Part shown: in pieces, positions 34,958 to 48,200 of the stretch
How positions within the stretch are numbered: the stretch's first letter is position 1
How the letters are laid out: every line of letters begins with the position of its first letter
Source: Mugil cephalus
Taxonomy: Eukaryota; Chordata; Actinopteri; Mugiliformes; Mugilidae
Reading direction: 5' to 3'
Assembly (NCBI RefSeq): GCF_022458985.1
Contig: NC_061777.1
Coordinates: 13,047,668-13,111,667 of the forward strand
Length of the DNA: 64,000 bases
Notes under the pieces: generated by a model
What the model was told of the DNA's origin: nothing
Database searches by the model: none
The model's input: the letters and a program-made list of their open reading frames with translations, nothing else
Program-made: the position numbers and the translations under genes

Positions 34958-37900
34958 GTATGTGACGAGCACTGCAAGCCATCAATTTGTCATTACCGTG
35001 CTGCCATGTTGCTAGGTAACTGACTGACGGTGGGTTTACTCCAGTTCAAAATCTGATCATCCCTCCCCGAGATGCAACGTCGTCACGTTAGGTGCATCTT
35101 ATCCTCCAAGGCTGTGGTGTGTCCTAACCCGCCACCAAATGTGTTTAGAATAACTTTGCATTCCTTCTTTGAGCTGCAGCGTGTTTGTCTGCTCTCGTAC
35201 GGCGGCCCTGTTGCTCTGCTGCACATGCACAGGGCTTGTTCAAAGCCCGGCGAGGTGTCCTCGTCAGGCATCTGTGCCGACGGAAACAGGCATCTATTTT
35301 AATAAACCTATGCAATCAGTGGTGCATTTGTTGATGCTTGACGATCTTCCTCTTTTTTGAGCAGGCTTTCCTCTCTGAGACACTTTCCTTTGACAGTCTT
35401 TGATGTGTGAGTGTTTATGTAAGGTCCTGCTGCAAATGACTGCATATTTGACTTGACATGTTCACTAGGAGAGGGAGGAGTGTCCACATATGACATCTGA
35501 TCTCTGTTTTTTTGTTTTTGTTTATGTCTTATCTAATATCCTGCATGACACAAGCTGTTTTTTCCTACACCGGAGGCCCATTTCTATTTCAATATGACTC
35601 GGTGAAACCAAGCATCAAGAGTCACTTCACTTGACTCAGCGGGGCCAGGGTGAGTCATGGAGGCAGTGCTGACTCTCTGGCTGTGGCGTCTGTTGTCCAG
35701 ATGATGGCTCTGCGACGAGGGCAGGAGCTGCTGCCCCGCGCTGCCGCTCCACAGTCGCCTCCTGCTTCATTTCCAGTAGGTCTTTGAATTGGGTTCAGAT
35801 TTGAGCTACCCGTGTTGCTAATTTGAGATCCGTGCTCAGCCGTGTGAGAACAAGAACTAGCCTGCACTTGGAGAAAGGTGTTAGAGAAAAACAAATACAG
35901 CACACACGGAGATGTGGATATGGGCCTGTGCTACTGTGAATACTGGCTCGCTGGTTGAAACGTGTTCAAACTTGAGTCCCGTTTCTCTTGAGCGGTGGCG
36001 GATTTGTGAAACACGCTCCGCGTGAGCCGCTCTGTGATCTTCAACGTTTCATTGGCTTTGTCGTTTTCACACTACGGTGAAAGCTGCAGCTGGAGTTGCG
36101 TTCAGCGAAAGTGAACTTTTCAAAGATGCCTGCATTCTTTTGTCAACGCTCGCTTTAAAGGCAATGCTCTCTTCTGACTCCCTTGTGGTTTTAAATTTTC
36201 GAGAGACGTGACTCATGTGACTCATTCTCAGTCTGAAGCACGCATGGCTGTTTATCAGGCTAAATGTAGCCATTTAAACCACGAAAGCCGTTGGTGAGTG
36301 GCGGAATATGTTTTCATTACTTTCAGCGGCGTCGTGAGTACGTGTAACATAAACAGGTTTCGCTGATGCTACTGACGGTTCTTCAACCGCTGAAGTGCCA
36401 CTCCGATGACTGAAGTGCCTGAAGCGAAGGCCGCCGCTCGCAGCATCAGCATCACTCATGACCTAGAATTCATGTGACTGTCTGCACCTTCCTTACCGTT
36501 TACTACAAACATGACCTTTAAGAGGCCGTGGGCGTTTCAAGATATTTTCTTAACCATTTGTTGTGTTTTTTTTTTTCCTTTTACTGGAGGATTTCCTTCC
36601 CTTTCCCCAACAAGCACACACAAATGTGCATATGTCATACATGGGCGGGGCTGCTCAAATTTGCAAATCTCTATGGTAACTTTCATGTTCAGCTTGTCTT
36701 GTCTTTATCTGCTGTGTGCCACTGACACAAAGCAGCATTTGATGTAGTAACTGAGTTCTGTTAAATGTCCGCTGAGTAGTAGCAGTATTTAGCACTGCAG
36801 CTAGTTTGCACGTTGACAGTTCAAGTTGTTCAGCTTAATTAACCAAGCTCTCCAATGAGGTCAGGCAAAAATGTGCAAGTGTAAGACTAGAAAAGTGTTA
36901 AAAATAAGGAAATAGACGATCCAAAAAACGTTTTACGTAGCCAGTAAGTTGCACTTCTTTTCATAATTTCCTCTTAATATTGTTTGGTGCTTACAGTGTG
37001 AATCCACGAAGCAAAGATCTGTATCAGCTTCTTGCTGCTTTTTTTTTCTTTTTTTAACATGTGTCTTAATGATTCCTCTTTTTGTTAACAGTGTTGCCAT
37101 TGAAACACTAAGCATTGTGGGTAGCTCCTATGAGCTGGTTCTGCAGCATTGCAGAGATGCAGACAGGACTTACGTCTTGTCTTTGAGACCTCTCAACAGT
37201 CGACTGATTTCACGTTACTTCTAACGCTTAGATAAATATACACTGGGAGCATATTTGTACGTGTGTGTGTAGGGGCGACTTGTCGAACCTGTGAGTATTG
37301 AGCTCGTTTTAGTTCTTCCCTGTGTGATTGCATTTCTGTTGGCACTTTGCCTTGCTGTTTAAGTTTAAGGAGCTTATTTTTTTAATGTGTTTTTATGCAG
37401 CCGACCGTAAAACATAGAACATCTTGTTCATACTACAGTTATTTTAATATTGGTTTAATCTAGGATAAAATCTGTCACATCTGTCCCCTAGACAAGGACT
37501 CACTAGAATCTCATTTCATAAAGACTTTCATCGTCATTTGAACAGATATTCATTCAGTATAAATATTGTATGAAGTATTTTTCTAAAAATTAGTTTAATT
37601 TGTAATTAATTTGCAGCTCAGATTCAGGACTGTAAATTTAGATGCATCTACCGTCCTGTTGTCAAGATCTGACATAGTTTGAGTTTAGTGCGACTAATTC
37701 TATACATTGATTTGAATGTATTTCTGGATTAAATGATGTTATAGTTCCCTGTCACAGTATTTCTTTGTGGGTCTTTAATCCATGTACAAGGAAGAAATAT
37801 TGGAGGGTAGTCGTCGAGAGGCTGAGACCTGATAGCTCTCCAACTCTCAGGTGTCTCTCTTGAATATTACAAGCACAACCTCAGACCCCTGAAGGAGGAA

Positions 37901-39864
37901 GGGTGGAGGTGAATCGTCTGTGCAGCTGATTTTTGTCATGTGCAGCCGTCGTTTGTTCCGCTTTTGTTTGCGAGTTGTTAAATTGAAGCTTTTTTTTTTT
38001 TTTTGTGTGTTATTTTTTTAAACGACGAGACAGTTTTGATGGATGAGGATAATAATTGCTAACTGTGTTCAGACCCTGTGCCAATGTTTGCTCATTCATG
38101 TCACACAGGTCTCTTTTCCAAGACTAAAAATTACCCGCCCCGCTGTTGATGTTACACAGCTATGGGAGTGCCCGACAACCTCCTGATGGTCAGGAGGAAA
38201 ACGCTGTAAATAAACGCTGTATGACTGAGTGACGGTGGAGTGGAAAATTCCTGACAGAAGAGCCCGTAGCTTTTAGACAGCGATGTGCCCCGGCCTTGTT
38301 TGAGTATTCATAGCTCTGTGCGGTTTCTATCGTTTTTTTTTTTTTTTTGTATCCCTACACATGACAAATCATCTGTGCTCCTGCAGTTTAACCCCCGGTT
38401 TACTTGTGACTCCCCAAATAATCCTCCCTTTAATAAGGCTACACATGACAAACAAGCCACAGAGCAACAGCGCGTTAGTCGAGGGAGCGAGACGAGATGA
38501 AACGAGATGAGACGCACTTCCTGCCAGTTAAAGTTTGAATGACGTATGCAGCTGCTCACCACATCTTTTGGTTCCATGTGTGTATAATTTGAGCTGATTA
38601 TCAGATGAGATGACTGGCACAGGAAGAATGAAGAAACACCAGAAACACAGACTAAAAAGAGTTACATGACCATGAGTGGCTGCCCTAACGTCTTCCCCTG
38701 AAGGTGGATGTGTCTAAATGTACTTGTTTGTCTTGTAATCTGAAATTTTCTCAATCACGTTGCTCCACTTCGACTCATTTTGTAAAAACCTGTTGCGCAG
38801 CACTGTAATTTCTTCAAGACATTTAGCAGGGTTTGGTTAGGGATATTCTTGACTCTTTACGTGGGCCAGACTGTGGGCTATTCTGGACGTCTATTGCATG
38901 CTGATATTGTGCGTATTTTCGTATCCCACCCACCATATAGCACAATCTCTGTCACTCATACCCAAGACAAGGTAGCAGTTGATATCTCAAAGTTGATAAG
39001 ATGCAGTGGATAGTGGCAGAGATGGAGCAGCTCTGTAGGTGTTAAGACAGTGAGGATATCACTGATATGCTCATTTACTTCTTCCTGTCTTAAAAATGGA
39101 CAAACGTTGTTGAGTTGTTGAATTCTTCACATTGCTTTTGTCCCATTTCAGTTGCGCAATTTTTTTCAGAAAAGTCTATTTATAGCACAGCTCGGCGTGT
39201 AATCTGGGAATTCAATTGGTTAACGGTGTTCAAAGAGGGACACTTAAGGTCGTAAACAAGACACCCAACAAGCCAACAGATGATAACGTCCACATACAAA
39301 GAGTCGTGTCACATCAGCTTCATATCTCTGAAATTGATTTTTATTGGCTCTGACAGCACCGGGAGGGATTTTACTGGTTCTGACTGCATTCTCTGTTAAA
39401 GTGTAAAATCACCCACAAAGCAGCTTTAGAAAATATCATATGGGCTGTATTTATTCTCCGTTAGAGGACGCGAGTGTCAGGTTGTTCGGTTACTGAAGCA
39501 GGAAGTGGCTCTAGCTAACTAGGTCTCAACGGTTGTTCTGGGTTGTTTTGTCAGATAACAGGATAGAGTGCTTTTTAAGATGAGGCTTGATGTTGGTTTG
39601 TGTGTGTGTTTTTTTTTTTTTTTTTTTATTTATTCAGAAAGATGGTGATTTCAACATGTAGGGTGACGATACAAGTGATCAATCATAAGCAGCGTTAACG
39701 TCTCATTTAGGATTGGGTAACAACGATTCAGACAAAGAGAATGACGTCCTGTTTGCATTGCACACACCTATATAGTTAACATTCATAAAAAGGCAGATTC
39801 TTTAAAGTCCAGCCTTTTTACATTCAGTTAATCAGTTAATTCTTTTTCCCCTCCAGTGCTTGCA

Positions 39865-39888
39865 GGTTAGGGTTAGGGTTAAGGTTAG
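39865..39888 (+). repeat. Interstitial telomere-like repeat
   Basis: ggttagggttagggttaagg followed by ttag: about three TTAGGG units plus one variant. Confidence 0.75.
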
Positions 39889-40498
39889 CTGCCACTCAAC
39901 TGTGGACATTTTAACTGAATCAGTTCACTAATATCCACGGACACGTACAGATCATAAGTAGTAAACTTGTTTTTATGGTTTCTAAAGCCCCTTGAGGTAA
40001 ATGTGTCATTTGTTATTTTCAACTTTCAGTGAAACTGATGTAAGAAGTTTGTGTGATCGAGTGATGACTTGATTCACAGTGAAATCTTAAATTAATCGCG
40101 CCATTGTTCCATTATACAGTATATTTAGATGATCAACGATCATCGTGAACAGTTTGCTCTGTACGGGCCTGTTTTAAGAGCACACCAGAGAAGGTTAACC
40201 ATGATGAAGAACATCCAGTAATGTATTTGTGGAAACCGTTCAGGCACCTGCAAGGATTTGAAGCAATCCTGTAAAACCATTTATGATGTCCTCTTATTGG
40301 AGTTTAGGGACCTGTTGCCAGCTGGCTCGCTGAATCCGAAGGTCTAATTTTTCTTTTAATTCATCTTGAGCGGACAATCAGGCTTCATGACAGCGCTTCG
40401 GATGAGCCTCCATCTTGCACCTGGGTTCCAGCCAAACACCGAAGGGAACATTGTGTTTCCTCCGCATCTCGAGCTCCTCGGACTCCATCTTCCTCCCC

Positions 40499-40582
40499 CA
40501 AGCCTCCCTCGCTCCCTCGCTCCCTCCCTCCCTCCCTCCCTCGCTCCCTCCCTCCCTCGCTCCCTCCCTCGCTCCCTCCTCA
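40499..40582 (+). repeat. (CTCC/CTCG)n low-complexity pyrimidine tract
   Basis: A repeating ccctcgctccct pattern of about 80 bases. Open frames here (SLPPSLPP on one strand, EGGREGG on the other) are repeat artefacts. Confidence 0.9.
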
Positions 40583-41930
40583 GCCTCCTCGAACAAAGCA
40601 GGTGATGCTAATGCTGGTGTCGAGCTGTTGACAGGGACAACGGGGGCACAACCTGTCCCCACGCATCCGTGATGAGCCAGCTGATGAATGGCACATCATT
40701 GCTAATGCTCCTACAGCGGTGTTGTCTGGGAAATGAGACGAAGGCGAGCGCTTTGTGCTCGTCTTCTCCATACCCCCCTTCTCTTTGGACGCTAGATTTC
40801 TCTGCCTATGTGGGTGGACTCCGGAGAAGAGCCGAGGTCTTTTTATAGCACTCGTACACCGTCTTGTGTCCTTACTTGAGTTTCATTTTATGGAAGAGGA
40901 GTCAAGTCTGTTGTGCGCATCATGTCAGGGAGGGAGGGGGGGGTAGATGTATTTTTGTTTTCTGTGATTTTCGTCAGGCTTGCAGCCCTCGCCCTCTCCG
41001 TGGAGAAACTTCTTAACTCTGCCGCAGAAAGATCTTTGAGGCAAAGTTGATGTGTTCGCTAATCTAATCTGCGGGGAGCTGATTGCCCCACCCAGTCCGT
41101 GCAGAAATTGCCTCCTTTTCCCATCATGTCCACTTTAATCGTGAGGCCGTCGCTCATCTTCAGCGCGTGGAAATAACATTTTTTTTTTATTTGAGGTGTT
41201 TTACTGTTCCTCTTTACAGCTCATAAATCAATGTAGTCAGGTGTCATTTAATATCGGTTTGTGTTTTGTTCTATCCCTGTTCTGCCCCCCGGCCCTCGCA
41301 GCGCTCTGAGTCACATGGATCATGTAAAATGAAAGCGACAGCACTGCTTCATGTCACTTTACCCACGCTCTCCTTTCTTTTCCACTGGCCACAGACACCT
41401 GATTTCTCTGAACCTAAAAATAGACTCCTTCAGACCTTAACCCCCCTCCTCCTCCTCCTCCCCTCGCTTCCCTTCGTCTTTCCTTTTTTCACTCCCACTG
41501 CATAGGCTTTTATTGGGAGGCCTGTCTGCGTTAACCACCCTTCTATGCGCCAGACAAAGACTCCCGTCTCCATTCAGAGCCATGTCTGAGAGAGAAGAGA
41601 TGTCAGAACCCTTTTATTGCATAAAACCATGAGTTCCTCCGGGTTTTTATAGGCTCGAGCTCTGATAAGAAAACCCCCAAAGCATGGGTTTTCCACGAGG
41701 CTGGATATCTGACCTCAATTAGAACCCACTGAAATGTTCGCCAAAGTCATAGGATCAAGAGCATCTTTGAAAATGGCCTTTTATGGTCAGCACGAGAGGC
41801 CGCTCCACTGGTTTGGTCTGTGGGTAGGACAGTTTTAGGAGGGCTGCTTGTTTGCGCCGCACAAGAGGGTTTGAGGTATTTCAGCAAAGGGCAGAAGACG
41901 GCGAGGAGCTTCTTCTGTCGCTATCTCTGT

Positions 41931-41940
41931 TAATTTGCAT
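41931..41940 (+). promoter_or_regulatory. Octamer-like site 1 in PITPNM2 intron 1
   Basis: TAATTTGCAT, containing the POU octamer core ATTTGCAT, followed by CGG. The 14-base context ttaatttgcatcgg recurs exactly at 43215. Confidence 0.3.
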
Positions 41941-43214
41941 CGGCGTCACTAAATAAACACGCTTCCTTGCTAAACAGAGCATTTGAATTCAAGACGGATA
42001 GAACACAGTATGTAAGCAAAAGCTGAAACAAATTCAGATTACTGTTAGGTCAGAGCTGTGTCTCCCTTTAAAAAAAAAAAAAATTCAACTTGAATTTGGT
42101 TTTATATTTTTGCACCTTAACATTTAAATGAATGCATAGATTGAACACTGTTTCAGGTCTGTTGCTCCTTGCACTGTACTTCTTGTTTCGTGTCCTCTGT
42201 CCTCGGTTCACACGCTGTTTTCGCTTGAAGTTGTCAAAGTACACATTGTTGTAAACTCACTGCTCAATATATGAAACAAGAGCCGTTAAGAGTTCTTACG
42301 AGGTTAATCTTAAACTACACAAAGAAAACTTGCATCATAATTTCACAGGGCATAGGGCATTTCTAACCCTCCATATGAGGTGGGAAGAAGCAGGCTTGTC
42401 CTCGCACTCATTTTAAGTTTTTGACCAGCAGAGTTTGTCCTGCAAAGGCCAGATTGCTGCACTTAGCCCCTTTTAGTTTTTTGTTTTTTCTTAAATGCTG
42501 CATTCTGTTACATAAAGAGCGTCTCCTGCATGTAAAGCCGAGTGCAGCGTGAGGCGTCGGGGACAGCGGAGACGGACCGAAGTGAAAGTGGAGACAGGTG
42601 AAACGGGAGGAAGAAGTATGAGCCCTGGCAGCGTCTGCTCTGTACTTCCCTCGTCACTCTGACTTCATCTTGGCAACCAATGAGGAAAGGGCCCTCTGTG
42701 TCTCCATGGTAACCGCCCCGTTTGAAGCATGATGGCAAGAATAAAGGGGCTGAAAAGGAAATACGCTTTTGCCTGAGGCGAAACATTTTTCTTCACGAGT
42801 TTTCTCGAGTATAACTCATTTTTCTTCCTTCACGTGGTTGTTCCAAAAATCTTGTTTTGCCCGAGCTACAGCAAGTAAGAGCAGTTAATTTGAATGTGAG
42901 AAAATACATCAAGCTGATATATTACGGTGTAAACTCTTTACATGAAATACAAGCCGGTCGATCTTTAGTAAATTACCTGGTTGGATACGTGTGAACCTGC
43001 CACGACTTATAATGTAGATGTCGCCTCACAATGATGAATCACATCACTGTAGTATGTCATGTGATCAAAACTACTTTGCACTATTGCGAGAGATTGCCAG
43101 TGGCGGTGATACTGGAAATCCATTTGTTGTTGTTGTTCATCCTTTGTGTCGTGCTTCTGCGCTGCCAGTGGTGAGAAAGTACCCAGCAGTAGGCGCCACA
43201 TCAGCAACAAGGCC

Positions 43215-43228
43215 TTAATTTGCATCGG
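43215..43228 (+). promoter_or_regulatory. Octamer-like site 2 in PITPNM2 intron 1
   Basis: ttaatttgcatcgg, identical over 14 bases to the site at 41930-41943. Confidence 0.3.
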
Positions 43229-43499
43229 GATCTCGTTGCTGTCCAACACTCTCAGAGGCACCGGCGGGGATGATTGCCTAAATGTGTTAGAGCGTTCTGT
43301 GTCCTGTGGTCTACATGGATTACTTAATGGAATGGACAAAACGTTAGTGTGGCGATGCTTTCCTTTTCCCGCGTCTGCCCGAGTTACATAAGACCCCTCT
43401 CTTGCCCGCTTGATTTGGGCCGTCTGAGCGCGCCTGGAGAGCACGACAGCGAGGGGAGATCCTCGCTTAACCTTGGGACGTAGCCGATTAATCCGAGCG

Positions 43500-43509
43500 T
43501 AATTTGCAT
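43500..43509 (+). promoter_or_regulatory. Octamer-like site 3 in PITPNM2 intron 1
   Basis: taatttgcat followed by ataagg, within 300 bases of site 2 and next to a gattaatc homeobox-type sequence (43486-43493). Confidence 0.3.
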
Positions 43510-44096
43510 ATAAGGTCATCTAATTTTGGATTTTCGGAGTGAAGCGTGGTGTTGATTAGAGTTGGTATGTAACTGTCCCATTTTGGATAAAGGGTGGGCT
43601 GGTTCGAGCATCACTGAGGCGTGAAAGAAAACAATGGCTGCTCCCGTCATTAAAGCAGCTTAAAGTTCTCGGCATTCACTGGGCGCAAGATTTGTTTGGA
43701 TTGAATTTTAATTACATGCCGCGGGGTTATAAAATGTAAAACTTTGCTTATGCCCGTCTGATCCAGACTTAGTGAGACTTACTGGGATTCATGTTTGTGC
43801 TTTTATTTTATATAAATCCGACCATCCAAATGCATTTGCAGCTGCATGTGGCTTCCTTTTACATTTCCAATCAGCAAATGAGCACTTGTGACACCCTCTG
43901 ACATCTTCCATCCATTGTAACTGGAGAATATCTTTTTAAGTCTGTGCACAGACTTGTAGTTTTAGTTTGTTAAATGAATCTCTATTGCAGTAATCGGGGT
44001 TCATCAGGTCTCACGACGCCTCGTTCCACTGTGCTCTGTAGTTTTTCTTCCTCCTTCCCTTCCCGTGCATTCATCATTTTTAGAAGCTCCAACTTG

Positions 44097-44160
44097 CAGG
44101 GCCACTGTAGGAGGACGAGGACGAGGAGGAGGAGGAGGTGGAGGAAGAACACAACGGAGG
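44097..44160 (+). repeat. Purine-rich (GAGGA)n tract
   Basis: Low-complexity aggacgaggaggaggagg sequence in PITPNM2 intron 1. Confidence 0.8.
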
Positions 44161-44735
44161 AGATGCTCACAGGGTGTCAAGTATTTTTAGCTTTCCCCTT
44201 GTACCGCGATGATGAGTTAGGAACAAGGACAGGTTGCGCATCCCAACTGTGTAGCCTGCAGTATAGCATGAGGGATGGCCACCACGACAGCTCGCTGCAT
44301 TTATTGCACAGGAACAAGATGACACCCCATTATTTCACGCGGTCTTATTGCTTTGCCGGTTTGTGCCGTTGCAATGTTGTTGTAGGTTTTGCGTTGTTCA
44401 CCTCTAGTGTCAGGGGATCCTATTGTGTCGCATCCGTCTGTTTTATTAGCTCAGCTCAAAAACAAGTCTAAATAATGGTTCTCTCTAAACGTTTTCCTGC
44501 CTTTCTTCTTGGCATACAAAGAATCCTGACCACTTTTGAAATATGTAGAAAAGGTAAATGTTTGCTGACCCCTCCTTTGCTTTATTGAAGTAAAGCAAAG
44601 TGAAACGTGCTCTTTGTCTTCCCTGTCTGCACCTGTGTGCTCCAAAGAAATATTCAAGTAAGATAATTAACACATCTAGACGAGGATAAAAGTAGCCGGT
44701 CTGGAGTTAAAATTGCATAAAACTGTTTATTAAGT

Positions 44736-45277
44736 TTAACCTCCTGAGACCTGAGCTTTAGTTTCATATGCATTTTTAATTTCTCCAAGGTATTTGGGAT
44801 TAGTAGGACCAAAGAACTACAAAAACTAAGCATCGTCTTTGAACAGGAAGTAGTTTTTGGAAAGAATTCTGTCCTCATATGTGTATATGGGGATTATTTC
44901 ACTGTATATTATAATAAATACGTAACAAAATATAAAACTGAACATGGCTGGGCGAAGACAGAATTGCAAATAATGAATCCCCGATGTCTTCAAACGATAT
45001 TTGCTAAGTTATAGCTCGTTACCATTGATAGAATTTGTTACGTCTGCATTGAACTAGAAAAGTTAATAAACATAAATAAACAAGTTTCAAAAGTAAAATT
45101 TGATAGGTTTTGTACATTTGTGCATTTGTACATTTATTATTGGCAGCGGACTGCATCCACTGAAATGTGTTTTTACTACTTTCTAACAATGAGGATAAAA
45201 GTCGAAATGAAGCAGAATAAGCTGCACAATAACACTTAACGCCCCCGGTACGAGGACGCAGGGTCTCACAAGGTTAA
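44736..45277. mobile_element. MITE-like element with terminal inverted repeats
   Basis: The left end TTAACCTCCTGAGACC and the right end, read in reverse complement as TTAACCTTGTGAGACC, match at 14 of 16 positions. The 542-base body has no transposase. Inner phrases ('ggtatttgggattagtagg', 'ttctgtcctcatatgtgt', 'aggataaaagtcgaaatga') resemble a non-autonomous element I recall from percomorph genomes. The target duplication is unclear. Confidence 0.65.
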
Positions 45278-48200
45278 GGCGTGAATCAAATTTTACTCTG
45301 TCAGATGTGTTTATCTGACTTATGCCGCGGTTAATAACTTTTATCTTTTGCCTCTCACGAGACACTGCACTGGACAGAAGAGTCTAACCGCAGTAAAGCA
45401 TGGTCTCAGATAAGAACTTTGTTAAACCGTGTTTGCTTCATGGTCTCTTTGGTGGCTGCAGGTGTACGGTGCACTCCCTCGCTCATGCCATGTGGCTTAA
45501 GCCTTTTGACATTTTAACTGGATTGAGGGGTAAGCCCATCAACTCAATCAAGGGTTCTTGTCACAGGCCGCGTCCGTGTTTGTAGTGGTTGCCATAGCTG
45601 AAGTCGTCTCTGCAATATCAAAGCAACACTGTGAAACTGATCTATGGTATTTCGGGCAGTTCAGGGGCTAACATTTTCCGCTTGTATTTTAAAGGGGTCC
45701 TGACTCCGGTCAGTCATGAGGGAAATCCTGCCTCCCTCCCCCAGCTCCTCTGGGATTCACCACCTTCTCTGGTTCTCCGCCTCGGCGTGGTGTTCAGTAA
45801 AACGTGGCTAAATTTAAAGGAGTGCTTCCATAGTGGCCTTTCGGAAAAGCCTCCTGTGAGTCAACACCGAGCTCTCGGTGCTCTGCTCCGCATTAGACAT
45901 CGGCCCAGCTGCTGCTCTCCGTCCTAATCTGTACCTAAACCGTAGCTTTCAGTCGTGAGCTTTTTTTTTTCGTTGTTGTTGTAAAGCCGAACCTGTGGAA
46001 GCATCGGAGTAGGAAGGTTACGTTTCAGCATTGATGGACAGAGGTGAACAGATGTGCGCATTTCAGAGCGGCCGTTTGTTTGTGGCGACTCCCGTAGTCA
46101 CACAGATGTAGCAGTGATTACGGGCATCATCCTCACGACTCCTCTGGTATCATGCATCGTGTTGTCGGGAAGGTTTCGGGCACATTAAAGCAGATGACGT
46201 CCAACTGGTGCCTCTGAAAGAGCTTGTGTGTCAGTGTCTTAATTCAGCCCTGATACAGATGTAAAAGTAAATTGTGTGATTTTAAACAGACGTCCTCGTT
46301 TCTTCACAGGGTGCGCGGCCATGCCGCAGCTGACCACATTTTTTTTTTATTTAAAAGGCACCAGAAACGACGAAAGGAAGTGGTCCAAAATCGCCACTGG
46401 CTTAATTTTTGTCAGAAACAGGAGCAGGGAGATGGGAGGCTTGCTCTGCGATGAGCGCCGTGCATTGGCGTGTGCTGCCGTTGCGTCACTGCCTACAGGG
46501 GGGGCAGAGACTGTATTTTTAGAAGGGAATGAGCATATTCTCTGAGCAAACAACGTCAAGCACTCTGCTTGCGTATGCTTGGATTATTGTGACCGGGCTA
46601 TTTTTAAGCTCTGTGTGTGTGAGAGTGCTTTTTTTTCTTTTTTTTTCTGGGTCAAGCACGGTTCCGGTGCTCTCTGGAGGCTGCCGGGGGATCGAGCATT
46701 ACAGGTTCTGTGCGCAGCATCTGCATCAGTCGCACAGGAAAGAGTCAGAGAGACACCCTTCAGCTCTCAGCGGTGACTTTTTCAGGATGGGTTTGCGTCT
46801 TGAGCACAGCTGTAAAGGAAAACATAATGACTGTAATTGCGAAGCAGATATTCTGGCTGAGCCTTATTAATCTGTTGCATATCATTAAAGGCGAAGGCTT
46901 TGCAAATAAATCCAAGCCGCCGCCGCCCGCACTGCATAATTACACGATGTATGTGCTGTGTTATATAAAAAGTATCCACCATTTTGGGTGTATCCATCTT
47001 TGTTCTCGTTGCATTCGCCAGCTGAGAAACCTGCTGGCACACAGCGAGAGGGAGGATACTGGAACAAACAGTATGCCACATGATTTTCATGATTTACTTA
47101 AACCAGCGCCGAAAGAAAACACTGCAAACGGCTCATTTGAGCAGGATCAACAGGTGGCACGACGTCCCGCGTTTGACACAGCCTATAGCGCGGCCCGTTC
47201 ACGTGCACGAGGTGCGGCTGTCAAACAACATGACTGGACAGAAATAAGTCAAGACAGTATTAGTCTCGTTATTTAATAGCCTCGCCTCATGTACTATTTT
47301 TTTATTACTTGTCCCGAAGCGAAGTAAAGCAAAATCGACATGAATCACAAATTAACGAACCGCCGCCTTTTTTTTATTTTCTTGACCAAGTGTCGGATTA
47401 GATCTGACAAAAATATTCCTGGGGCTTGTGTAAACAGTAGTTTCGGAAACAGTTATTCCGTCAGCTGACTGAGAGGAAGTCGGTCTGCTTTGCGTGAGTT
47501 GTGAACATCACACACTTTGATCGGCAGATTAATCAGTAATGGAAATATCAGTTGCAGCTTTAACCAGTAGCAAAGCCTGCGTGGTGTCATAACGTACGTG
47601 CATTAGTACTGATACAAATCCCTGCACAGCATCGCGGCCAAAGGCTCCTCGTGTCCAGAGGAAGCCTAGGACTGTACGGCCTCCCTCTGTTAATCTGCAT
47701 GTTGCTTTTCCTGTCTTCCTGCCCGTTTGTTCTCCCCCCCCTCCCCTCCTCCACTTTGCATACCAGATGTCACTTCCTTGTGTGCGGGTCGCCCGTCACT
47801 GGCTGGACTTTGATTCGCACAGGAGCCATTCTCTGGCAGATACTCAAACATCGAAAGAATTTGTCTTTCCGTGTCACATCGAATCACTTCCAAATCTTTA
47901 CAGCTGTCACTTCCAGAATCCCCGGCCAAGAGGAAACACTCAGAAGTTTGTTGCGGCATCAGTTGCAACCCACATTCAAGCTGTTGCCACATTGTTGAAC
48001 CGTGTTTCAAGTAAATAGTGAAGTTGTTCATCAATACTGTCAGCAAGGATAAGCATGGGACCCTCCCCGCAGCCCCCCCCCACCCTCCTCTTTGAAGCCT
48101 GGCTCTGACTTCTAGAGGCTTCTGTTTGTGGACTTCTCAGCCTCAGGCTTTTCTCCAGGCCTCTCACACTAGCCTAGTTTTAGCCCGGCCGGCGTTTCCC

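Noticed and set aside
40366-40672. Overlapping long open frames on both strands
   Set aside because: Generated by the ccctcgctccct low-complexity tract; the translated peptides are simple repeats.
43007-43519. 170-codon minus-strand open frame in PITPNM2 intron 1
   Set aside because: No recognisable domain and no family resemblance; it overlaps the octamer-like sites and reads as a chance frame.
43590-43615. ggttcgagcat sequence as a possible tRNA T-loop
   Set aside because: No matching acceptor, D-arm or anticodon arm nearby.
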